Below the pieces are notes generated by a model. It did not search any database. It was given only the letters and a program-made list of their open reading frames with translations, and was not told the origin of the DNA. From JOPF133 sp052144935 (lineage in GTDB: Bacteria > Acidobacteriota > Terriglobia > Bryobacterales > Bryobacteraceae): a stretch of 47,998 bases of DNA. How positions within the stretch are numbered: the stretch's first letter is position 1; each line of letters opens with the position of its first letter. The translations under genes and the position numbers were made by a program. The DNA is taken from assembly GCA_052144935.1 (NCBI GenBank), contig JBKQPR010000117.1, positions 1-47,998 on the forward strand, given 5' to 3'. Below are positions 16,460-25,260 of this stretch, piece after piece.

Positions 16460-16816
16460 ATGGCTGGCATAGGGGACAAACCGCTGGTTTGGCTAAAGGG
16501 CGAAGTGAAAACCCCTCCGTTCAGTGGCCAAGCCCGCTTGGAAGCTGGGCTGCTTCTCAGGCGGCTCCAACAAGGGCAAGGGTTGAGTCTGCCCCATTCG
16601 CGACCAATGCCCGCAATCGGTCGCCAGTGCCACGAGCTACGAATCAGCGACCGCGACCAAACGTGGCGAATCATTTACCACGTCGCGCCGGATGCGATCG
16701 TTATTCTCGAAGTCTTCAGCAAGAAGACCCAGGCTACACCGGTCCAGATCGTAGAAGTCTGCCAAAAACGCCTGGCTGCCTGCTTGCGGGCAATTTCGGA
16801 TAAGGAGTACACATGA
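16460..16816 (+). CDS. RelE/HigB-like toxin (Gp49/DUF891 type)
   Basis: 118 residues. KPLVWLKGEVKTPPFS and LEAGLLLRRLQQGQGLSLP at the N terminus and CHELRISDRDQTWRIIYHV, AIVILEVFSKKT in the core are typical of the phage-derived Gp49-like/HigB group, mRNA-cleaving ribosome-dependent toxins. ATG 16460 is preferred over the longer frame from 16379 because the family begins here. It overlaps the antitoxin gene by ATGA (16813-16816): toxin first, antitoxin second, as in higBA. The pair is bracketed by four copies of a short repeat, suggesting it arrived as a cassette. Confidence 0.85.
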   Translation: MAGIGDKPLVWLKGEVKTPPFSGQARLEAGLLLRRLQQGQGLSLPHSRPMPAIGRQCHELRISDRDQTWRIIYHVAPDAIVILEVFSKKTQATPVQIVEVCQKRLAACLRAISDKEYT

Positions 16817-17145
16817 AGCGTATCAAGAAACAACGCCTGGAACGTGCCGGCTGGGTGGTTGGCGACAGCGCCCAGTTCCTGCAACTGAGCGCGGAAGAGA
16901 ATCGCTTTATCGAATTGAAGCTGGCGCTCGCCACTGGGGTCCGCGAACTTCGCGAACGAAGGGGGCTGACGCAGGCCGCCTTGGCGCATCGGCTGGGATC
17001 GAGTCAGTCGCGCGTCGCCAAGATTGAAGCAGCCGACCGCTCGGTGTCGCTCGACTTGATCATGCGGTCGCTCCTCACCATCGGAGCCACCGCAACCGAC
17101 ATTGCCAAGTGGATCAAACGTGCCGGAACCGCGCGAGCTGCCTAG
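16813..17145 (+). CDS. XRE-family antitoxin (HigA-like)
   Basis: 110 residues with an HTH_3 domain at about 42-95: LRERRGLTQAALAHRLGSSQSRVAKIE, with helix-turn-helix and the following SLDLIMRSLLTIGA. The first 40 residues probably form the toxin-binding extension. It binds and neutralises the toxin and probably represses the operon through the palindrome at 16434-16451. The ATGA overlap with the toxin indicates translational coupling. Confidence 0.88.
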   Translation: MKRIKKQRLERAGWVVGDSAQFLQLSAEENRFIELKLALATGVRELRERRGLTQAALAHRLGSSQSRVAKIEAADRSVSLDLIMRSLLTIGATATDIAKWIKRAGTARAA

Positions 17146-17239
17146 AGACCTGCCGTCCCATCCTGGATTCGAACCACATTTTCAAGCACTTGTGAAGGGA
17201 GCCGGAGCTGAAGTGCTTTGATTTCAACGCAACGATTTG

Positions 17240-17386
17240 TGGCCCCCCAGTCTGGACACGTTTCGAACTTTGGCGGCCTGAAATGCGGCCCGCTCGAACT
17301 GGCTGAAGCCATGGCTGACCCGCCGCTTGACGTTAGAATCCGCTCGCTCGTCCAGGCTGGGCACCCAATCTGGACACGTCTCGAAC
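17240..17386 (+). repeat. Short dispersed repeat, two copies downstream of the toxin-antitoxin pair
   Basis: Copies at 17240-17268 and 17358-17386 match the copies at 16259 and 16334, all in the same orientation (core TCTGGACACGTYTCGAAC). The four copies lie 75 bp and 118 bp apart on either side of the module. The 310-bp gap 17146-17455 holds nothing else I can identify. Confidence 0.65.
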
Positions 17387-17455
17387 TCGCGAAAGGCGCC
17401 CAGGATAACTTCGGGGTGCCGTCGCTCGGGACCTATCCGCCCGGAAGGGCGTCCG

Positions 17456-18421
17456 TCAGGGTAGCGTCCGAGCGAGACGGAAACCGGCCCTGCTGTCCCG
17501 GTCTGCGAGCGTGCGGTTGCGGTTGCCGGCTCGCAGGTTCGCCGGAGGGCTGTTCCAGGATCCGCCGCGCACCGCGTGTTTCGTGCAATCGCCGCTCGTC
17601 CGCGCCGTTCCGTCGGCAGGCGCGCCGTCGTAATCGTCGTTCCAGCAATCCGCCATCAACTCCCAGGCGTTGCCGCTCATGTCGTAAAGGCCCCACGGAT
17701 TCGGCCGGAACGACCCCACCGGCGCGGTGAACATGTACCCATCGGCACAGCACCGGTTCGCGCCGTCGTCATTGGGAAAGCGCTGAGCATAAGTCTGGTC
17801 TGCTCCGTTGGCGAAACTGCACTGCTTGGACTCATCGGTGCCCCACCAGTAGGTCGTGGTCGTGCCGGCCCTCGCCGCATACTCCCACTCCGCCTCGGTC
17901 GGAAGGCGGTATTCATGGCCCTGCTTTTGCGACCACCACGCCGCGTAGGCCCGTGCATCCTCATAACTGACGCAGACGACTGGGTCACGGTCGGTTTGCG
18001 GAAAGCCGGGCGCCCGCCAGTCCGCCGAAGCGGTCTCGTTCTGACCCTCGAGCAGAATACACCCCGAGCCGCTGCGACCAGTCTCCTGGACGAAACGCGC
18101 ATATTCGCCGCGCGTCACGTGGTATTTCGACAGGGCAAACGTCACCACCCGGACCCGATGCGGCGGGCTCGCATGGCGAGACATCCAGCTCTCGGCTTTC
18201 GAACTCAGCCGGGTCACTTCGTCCGGCGCTGCCCCCATCATGAACTCACCACCCGGAATCATCACCATGCCGGCGGCGTCCAGCTCCCGCTGGAGCGCCT
18301 CCTTCCTCGTGTCGATGGCCTGTCCCCTCACCGGGGCCAGGGTCGGCAGGATGGCACCGAGGAACAGCATGATAGCGCCGACTCGGACGATCTTACGGGA
18401 TCCGCCTGGTATTTCAGCCAT
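17456..18421 (-). CDS. SUMF1/FGE-like domain protein, exported
   Basis: 321 residues. Start ATG 18421 is chosen because GGAGGT lies about 5 nt upstream and a signal/anchor follows (RVGAIMLFLGAILPTLAPVRG). The FGE-sulfatase fold is plain: MVMIPGGEFMMGA, YHVTRGEYARFV, PVVCVSYEDARAYAAWW, YRLPTEAEWEYAARAG, WGLYDMSGNAWELMAD, HAVRGGSWNSPPANLR, and C-terminal RAGFRLAR. True formylglycine-generating enzymes have a Cys pair after the RGGS motif; here it reads SWNSPPAN with no Cys, so sulfatase activation is unlikely. Such proteins often act as binding or regulatory modules. It stands alone between repeat-rich gaps. Confidence 0.88.
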   Translation of the reverse strand: MAEIPGGSRKIVRVGAIMLFLGAILPTLAPVRGQAIDTRKEALQRELDAAGMVMIPGGEFMMGAAPDEVTRLSSKAESWMSRHASPPHRVRVVTFALSKYHVTRGEYARFVQETGRSGSGCILLEGQNETASADWRAPGFPQTDRDPVVCVSYEDARAYAAWWSQKQGHEYRLPTEAEWEYAARAGTTTTYWWGTDESKQCSFANGADQTYAQRFPNDDGANRCCADGYMFTAPVGSFRPNPWGLYDMSGNAWELMADCWNDDYDGAPADGTARTSGDCTKHAVRGGSWNSPPANLRAGNRNRTLADRDSRAGFRLARTLP

Positions 18422-18560
18422 TGCTACCTCCGCTCGATCGGAATTCCCTAGACGAGGGGCATGGCGCGTACCAGCCGAAGAATTTCGACCTCGTCCTTCG
18501 GAAACCGCGAATACGGTCAGGGAGCAGTATAACAACGTGGGGTCGCGGGATCAACTCCGT

Positions 18561-18615
18561 CTTTTCAAAGATCCTTTTCAAAGATCCGTCTTTCAAAGGT
18601 CGTCCTTCAAAGGGC
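18561..18615. repeat. Four tandem 13-14-bp repeats
   Basis: TTTTCAAAGATCC occurs twice and is followed by two diverged units (TCTTTCAAAGGTCG, TCCTTCAAAGGGC). It lies in the region upstream of the SUMF1-like gene. The gap 18422-19048 contains no gene I can support; besides this repeat it holds the tRNA fragment at 18894. Confidence 0.7.
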
Positions 18616-18893
18616 TAAGGCACCCGATTAACGGCGAAGGTTGATTTGCTCCATGGCATGTCGCATGATGGTTTTCGTTGGAAACGTGTGCTGGATTCGG
18701 AATGGATGGGCATCCGGAAGTTGGCACTCATAGTGGGCGGCGCGGATTCGTTTGGCGGATGGTGGTCGGATGCAGAGTTCGAGTCCACGCTGGGGTCACT
18801 GTCAAGTGGGGCCAATCCAGAATAATCCAGAAGAAACACCTAAAATGCTCATAATGAAATCAATCGGATAGCGCGACCTTCGGGAATCGACAT

Positions 18894-18920
18894 TGGCTCC
18901 CCAGGTAGGATTTGAACCCA
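18894..18920 (-). other. 3' fragment of a tRNA-Asn gene (possible attachment site)
   Basis: The minus strand reads GGGTTCAAATCCTACC then TGGGGAGCCA: T-loop TTCAAAT with a pairing stem GTGGG/CCTAC, followed by the 3' acceptor strand CTGGGGA, discriminator G and CCA. Bacterial tRNA-Asn ends in this way (E. coli CAGAGGAGCCA). The 5' acceptor TCCCCAG, D-arm and anticodon arm are absent in the 80 nt upstream, so this is not a functional tRNA. A 25-27 bp tRNA 3' end without its body is the usual trace of an integrase att site. Confidence 0.6.
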
Positions 18921-19048
18921 CACCCCTTCGGCCTGCCAGCCGCCCGCCTTTTCGTGACCCGTCGAGCGCTCTCATCCGCGTCCTTCGCGCCGCCGGTTCG
19001 CCGGTTCGCACTTGACATCCCCGGCCGATTCCCGCACCCTGAACCTTT

Positions 19049-19873
19049 ATGCCTCTGTTGCAGGTCATTGTCCTGGCCATCGTCCAGGGCCTCACCGAGT
19101 TTCTGCCCATCAGCAGCACGGCGCATCTGTACCTCACATCCTGGCTGCTGGGATGGAACACCGAAGCGTTGGATTTCGACATCGCCCTGCACATCGGCAC
19201 GCTGTTCGCCGTACTCATCTATTTCTCTTCCGACTGGGTGCAGATCGTCGTGCAAGGCCTGAAGCTGGGAAAGGCTCGGGACGAGGAGATCCGCCAGAAT
19301 CCCAAGCTGCTCTGGCTGCTGGCCATCGGCACCGTGCCGGTGGGCATCGCCGGCCTGCTCTTCAACAAACAGGCGGAGGGCCCCTGGCGCAACCCCATCG
19401 TCATGGGCGTCATGCTGGTGCTGGTAGGCGTGCTGATGTGGCTCGCCGAATCCACCGGCCTGGGAGTGCGCAGTCTCGGCACGGTCCATGAAACCGACGC
19501 CGTCGCGATTGGTCTGGCGCAAGCCCTGGCGGTGGTCCCGGGAACTTCCCGCAGCGGCATCACCATCACCGCCGGGCTGTTCCGCAACTTCACGCGCGAG
19601 GCCGCCGCGCGCTTTTCCTTCCTCCTCTCCACTCCGGCCATCGCGGCGGCCGCCGCCAAGGCGCTTTACGATATGCATAAACAAGGCGGGCTGCACGCCA
19701 TCCTGAATACCTCGTTCATCGTGGGCGTGCTGGTCAGCGCCCTCACCGGCTGCCTGGTGATTGCCTGGTTCATGAATTACCTGCGGCGCAGCAGTTTGCG
19801 GCCGTTCATCTATTACCGCATCATTTTTGGCATAATAGTGCTTGCTCTGGCTTTCATCCGCCGGCCAGCGTGA
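19049..19873 (+). CDS. uppP: Undecaprenyl-diphosphatase (BacA/UppP)
   Basis: Membrane enzyme that dephosphorylates undecaprenyl diphosphate so the lipid carrier of cell-wall synthesis can be reused. 274 residues, normal length. The two family motifs are present: QGLTEFLPISSTAHL (with the catalytic Glu) near the N terminus and VVPGTSRSG at about 164-172. Seven or eight hydrophobic helices follow the usual pattern. No good SD is visible before ATG 19049. The stop overlaps the start of ftsK, so the two cell-envelope genes form an operon. Confidence 0.95.
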   Translation: MPLLQVIVLAIVQGLTEFLPISSTAHLYLTSWLLGWNTEALDFDIALHIGTLFAVLIYFSSDWVQIVVQGLKLGKARDEEIRQNPKLLWLLAIGTVPVGIAGLLFNKQAEGPWRNPIVMGVMLVLVGVLMWLAESTGLGVRSLGTVHETDAVAIGLAQALAVVPGTSRSGITITAGLFRNFTREAAARFSFLLSTPAIAAAAAKALYDMHKQGGLHAILNTSFIVGVLVSALTGCLVIAWFMNYLRRSSLRPFIYYRIIFGIIVLALAFIRRPA

Positions 19874-22353
19874 TGAAGCTGCTATCGCCTACCCCACACC
19901 GACGGCTGAACGAGGTCACCGGCTTTGTGCTCCTTTCGCTGGGCCTGGTGACCTTGCTGAGCCTGATCTCGTACCACCCCCAGGATCCGTCGTGGAACAC
20001 CGCTTCGGAGGCGCACCCCCTGAACCTGGTGGGCTACCCCGGAGCTTACTTTGCGGATGTGCTGTTCCAAATCCTCGGCGCCGCCGCGTTTCTGCTCCCT
20101 CTGCTGACATTTTTGCTGGCCTGGAAGTGGATTCGCTCGGATGCCCTGGAAGCCCCGGCGGTCAAGCTGGCGGGATCGGCCATGCTCACGCTGGGGGCTT
20201 GCGCGGCGCTCTCGTTTCTGCCCTTGCGCCTGTTCGGCGGCGTGATCCGCATCGGCGGCACCCTGGGTTTTGCGACCGCCTCTTACCTGGTGGATTCCCT
20301 GAACATCCCCGGCGCCCTGGTGGTCACCGGCACGGTCGTAATCGTCTCGATATACCTGGTCTCCAGCTTCACCCTTGCGAAGCTGTCGGACTGGCTGGTG
20401 CGGCCCAGGGCAGGGTTCCACCTGCTCATGGACGTCCGGAACGCCTGGCGAGCGTGGCGCGAGCGGATGCAACAGCGCTCCCTGGAAAAGGCCAGGGTGG
20501 CCGCGCTGAAGCGCCTCGAAAGGAGCCAGCGGCGTGCCCGCAGGCCGGAGCCCGCCAGGCAGGATACCGTCCCGGTCCAGGCGGATACCCCGCCCTGGGA
20601 GGACACCCGCCAGACCGCCCAGGAGCCGGCGGAGTACCAGCCCGAAGCAGTGGCCGAACCCGAGCCCGCCGCGCCCGAGGAAACCGCCGAGGAGGAGATC
20701 CCCATCTGCCCCCTGGAGGAACCCGTCCCCGCGGTGCCCTTTGCCCAGGCGCCGCCGGGCCCAGAGGGCATCCGGCCGCCCGCCGTGGAAAGACCGCTCC
20801 CGGGGTACCCCCTGGGCCCGGCGCCCTTTGGTCCCGGCTCCGAACGGGCCGCCGGACCGCGCCCCCTGCATTTCGATCTGCCACCTACCAACCTGCTGAA
20901 TGAACCTCCCGGCCGCAATCCCTACGACGAGCAGGAACTCAAAGAGACCGCCGGGCGGATCAAGGCCAAGTTCGAAGAGTTCAACGTGCTGGGCAACGTG
21001 GTGCAAATCAATCCCGGCCCGGTGGTGACCACCTTCGAGTTCAAACCCGAAGCCGGCATCAAGTACAGCCGCATCACCACCCTCAGCGAGGATCTTTGCC
21101 TGGGCCTGCAGGCCGAGTCGATCCTGATCGAGCGCATCCCCGGAAAGTCCACCGTGGGTATCGAGGTGCCCAATACCCGGCGCGAGCTGATTGCCCTGCG
21201 CCAGATGCTGGAGTCGGAAGATTTCGTAGGGTCGCACTCTCACCTGACCATTCCGCTGGGCAAGGATATCAACGGGCGCATCCGCGTGGCCGCGCTGGAA
21301 TCCATGCCGCACCTGCTGATCGCCGGCTCGACCGGCTCGGGCAAGAGCGTCATGATCAACTCCATGATCATGTCTATCCTGTACAAGGCCACGCCCGACG
21401 AGGTGCGCCTGATCATGGTGGACCCCAAGCGCGTGGAGTTGGGCATGTACGAAGGCATCCCGCACCTGCTCACGCCCGTCATCATCGACCCCAAGAAGGC
21501 CACCAACGCCCTGCGCAATGCGGTGCTGGAAATGGAGCGCCGGCTGCGCCTGCTGGCCGAACAGGGCGCGCGCAACATCGACCAATACAATAGGAAGATC
21601 CAGAAGCTGCGGGAAGAGCCGCGCAGCCTTTTCGCCGACGAAGAAGCCACTCAGGACGAGCTGAAACCGCTGCCCTATATCCTCATCCTGATCGATGAGC
21701 TGGCCGACCTGATGATGCTGGAAGGCAAGAACGTGGAAGAGAGCGTCACCCGCCTGGCGCAGATGGCCCGCGCGGTGGGCATGCACCTGGTGCTGGCCAC
21801 CCAGCGGCCCAGCGTGGACGTGATCACGGGCCTGATCAAGGCCAATTTCCCGGCGCGCATCAGCTTCCGCGTGGCCACCCGTGTGGACTCGCGCACGGTG
21901 CTCGACGAGATGGGCGCCGAACACTTGCTGGGCAAGGGCGATATGCTGTTCCGGCCGCCGGGCTCGTCGCGCCTGACGCGCGTGCACGGGGCCTTTGTGA
22001 CGGAGACGGAGATCAACCGGGTGGTGGATTTCTGGAAAGACCAGGCCGCGCCGGAGTACGACCAATCGTACCTCATCGCGCCGCCCAACGAAGAAGCGGC
22101 CGCGGGCGAAGAGGAACCCGCCGCGGGCGAGCAGGATCCCATGTACGAAGAGGCCGTGCGCCTGGTGCTGCAAATGGGCAAGGCTTCGACCTCCACACTG
22201 CAGCGCCACCTGCGCCTGGGCTACGGCCGCGCCGCGCGCATTCTGGACACCATGCAGCGGGACGGCATCATCGGCCCACCCGACGGCAGCAAGCCGCGCG
22301 ACGTGCTGAAGCGCCCCGACTGGTTGCGCGAGGTGGAAGACCAGGTGAGGTAG
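19873..22353 (+). CDS. ftsK: DNA translocase FtsK/SpoIIIE
   Basis: 826 residues. About four N-terminal membrane helices (from VTGFVLLSLGLVTLLSLISY), then a Pro/Glu-rich linker (about 200-345) that carries an interspersed repeat. The motor domain has Walker A IAGSTGSGKSVMIN (about 486), DPKRVELGMYEGIPHL, Walker B YILILIDELADLMML (about 605) and LATQRPSVDVITG. The C-terminal winged-helix gamma domain (about 756-822, KASTSTLQRHLRLGYGRAA) reads KOPS-type polarity sequences. Its role is chromosome dimer resolution and DNA clearing at the septum. GTG 19870 and ATG 19873 are both possible; ATG 19873 overlaps the uppP stop. Confidence 0.95.
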   Translation: MKLLSPTPHRRLNEVTGFVLLSLGLVTLLSLISYHPQDPSWNTASEAHPLNLVGYPGAYFADVLFQILGAAAFLLPLLTFLLAWKWIRSDALEAPAVKLAGSAMLTLGACAALSFLPLRLFGGVIRIGGTLGFATASYLVDSLNIPGALVVTGTVVIVSIYLVSSFTLAKLSDWLVRPRAGFHLLMDVRNAWRAWRERMQQRSLEKARVAALKRLERSQRRARRPEPARQDTVPVQADTPPWEDTRQTAQEPAEYQPEAVAEPEPAAPEETAEEEIPICPLEEPVPAVPFAQAPPGPEGIRPPAVERPLPGYPLGPAPFGPGSERAAGPRPLHFDLPPTNLLNEPPGRNPYDEQELKETAGRIKAKFEEFNVLGNVVQINPGPVVTTFEFKPEAGIKYSRITTLSEDLCLGLQAESILIERIPGKSTVGIEVPNTRRELIALRQMLESEDFVGSHSHLTIPLGKDINGRIRVAALESMPHLLIAGSTGSGKSVMINSMIMSILYKATPDEVRLIMVDPKRVELGMYEGIPHLLTPVIIDPKKATNALRNAVLEMERRLRLLAEQGARNIDQYNRKIQKLREEPRSLFADEEATQDELKPLPYILILIDELADLMMLEGKNVEESVTRLAQMARAVGMHLVLATQRPSVDVITGLIKANFPARISFRVATRVDSRTVLDEMGAEHLLGKGDMLFRPPGSSRLTRVHGAFVTETEINRVVDFWKDQAAPEYDQSYLIAPPNEEAAAGEEEPAAGEQDPMYEEAVRLVLQMGKASTSTLQRHLRLGYGRAARILDTMQRDGIIGPPDGSKPRDVLKRPDWLREVEDQVR
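20794..20850 (+). repeat. Interspersed element inside the ftsK linker
   Basis: Begins CCGCTCCCGGGGTACCC and encodes PLPGYPLGPAPFGPGSER in frame. It matches the non-coding stretch 11942-12016 at about 80 percent. It sits in the tolerant linker between the membrane and motor domains, so it does not disrupt the protein. Confidence 0.6.
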
Positions 22354-22485
22354 AAGCAGCCGAATTCCGGCCCGCCCGGCCCCCCGCCGCGGGTTAGCGG
22401 AAAGTGGAATTGGAGCACCCCGGGACAAATGGGGACAATTCTCAGTCCAGTGACAAATGGGATAAATAGGACAGATTCGTCGGGA

Positions 22486-22514
22486 TTGAACGCGGAACCG
22501 ATTTCGGTTACACT
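22486..22514 (+). promoter_or_regulatory. Promoter with an operator-like palindrome in the spacer
   Basis: TTGAAC (22486-22491), 17 nt, TACACT (22509-22514). The perfect palindrome AACCGATTTCGGTT (22496-22509) fills the spacer. LacI/GalR repressors bind sites of this form (AANCG-n-CGNTT), which fits the downstream sugar-type genes. About 40 bp upstream GACAAATGGG occurs twice (22433 and 22452). Confidence 0.5.
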
Positions 22515-22609
22515 TAGGCCGTAATCCTACTCCCCTGCTGCGGAGCATGCTGAAAGCCTTTCCGGCATGCGTCGGCAGCCGTTGCGCTGCCCACCTTAAG
22601 GAGGTTCGC

Positions 22610-24187
<1,578 letters not shown>

Positions 24188-24254
24188 GCCCGGCTGCCGG
24201 TAGGGCCCGGGCATCCCGGGGCCCTGCCGGCGCGCGCCATGACGGGAGCAGACG

Positions 24255-25166
24255 ATGAGAAAAGCGATTTGTGGACTGCTCTTTGCGGCGTTCATCGCCG
24301 GTTTGATTCCGGCGCGGGCCGCACCCCCCATCCACGTTATGCTGCTCGACGGAGAGCAGGCTGGCTCCTACCACAACTGGCAAGAAACGTCGCCGTATTT
24401 GTTGAAGATGCTGGCGGAGTCCGGCATCTTTCAGGCAGTCAGAGTCACCGCGCCTCCGGCGGGCGGCGACTTCACCAACTTCAAACCGGACTGGAGCAAA
24501 TATCAGGTCGTGGTCGCAAACTACGACGCGCCGGATGACCGCTGGTCCGCGGTCTTGAAAGCCTCCTTCGAGCGGTACATCCGGAACGGAGGCGGCCTGG
24601 TGAGCGTGCACGCCGCCGACAACGCATTCCCGAATTGGCGGGAGTACAACCTGATGATCGGCGTGGGTGGCTGGCGCGGCCGCAACGAGAAGTCGGGCCC
24701 GCATTTCTACTACCAGGATGGGAAACTGTTGGCCGATACCGCGCCGGGGTCCGCGGGCAGCCACGGCAGTCGTCTGCCCTACAAAATTGTCAATCGGGTA
24801 ACCGGCCATCCGATCGCCAAGGGCCTGCCCACGGAATGGATGCACGTGGGCGACGAACTATACGCGAACCTGCACGGTCCAGGGGAGAACATGACGGTGC
24901 TCTCCACCGCCTTCTCGGACCCTGCAAACCGGGGAACCGGCCATGACGAGCCCGTACTCATGGTGATCTCGTACGGCCAAGGCCGGATCTTCCATACCAC
25001 TATGGGGCACGACATCGCCGCGCTGAAATGCGTCGGCTTCATCGTGACTTTCCAGCGCGGGACGGAGTGGGCAGCCACGGGCCGGGTAACGCAGAAAGCA
25101 CCGGCCGACTTCCCGACGGCTGACAAGACCAGCACACGAGCGGATTACGACCCTCCCGTACGTTGA
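24255..25166 (+). CDS. ThuA-like domain protein, secreted
   Basis: 303 residues. Signal peptide MRKAICGLLFAAFIAGLIPARA. The rest is a class-I glutamine-amidotransferase-like ThuA fold: IHVMLLDGEQAGSYHNWQ, YQVVVANYDAPDD, FERYIRNGGGLVSVHAADN, then VTGHPIAKGLPTEWMHVGDELYANL, YGQGRIFHTTMGHD. ThuA proteins belong to trehalose/disaccharide utilisation clusters. They often lie next to Gfo/Idh/MocA enzymes, as here (67 nt downstream). A weak SD GGGAGC precedes ATG 24255. Catalytic role unknown. Confidence 0.88.
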   Translation: MRKAICGLLFAAFIAGLIPARAAPPIHVMLLDGEQAGSYHNWQETSPYLLKMLAESGIFQAVRVTAPPAGGDFTNFKPDWSKYQVVVANYDAPDDRWSAVLKASFERYIRNGGGLVSVHAADNAFPNWREYNLMIGVGGWRGRNEKSGPHFYYQDGKLLADTAPGSAGSHGSRLPYKIVNRVTGHPIAKGLPTEWMHVGDELYANLHGPGENMTVLSTAFSDPANRGTGHDEPVLMVISYGQGRIFHTTMGHDIAALKCVGFIVTFQRGTEWAATGRVTQKAPADFPTADKTSTRADYDPPVR

Positions 25167-25260
25167 ACCTCGGGTGGGGCGTGCGTCCAAACCGGCCGTA
25201 CATCTGAGGAAACGGCCATGAGAACAAGAGCACTCGCTGATGCGAGAAAGGGGTCTCGAA

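Noticed and set aside
17150..17200. GATTCGAACC resembling a tRNA T-arm
   Set aside because: The flanking bases do not pair as a T-stem and no acceptor end follows.
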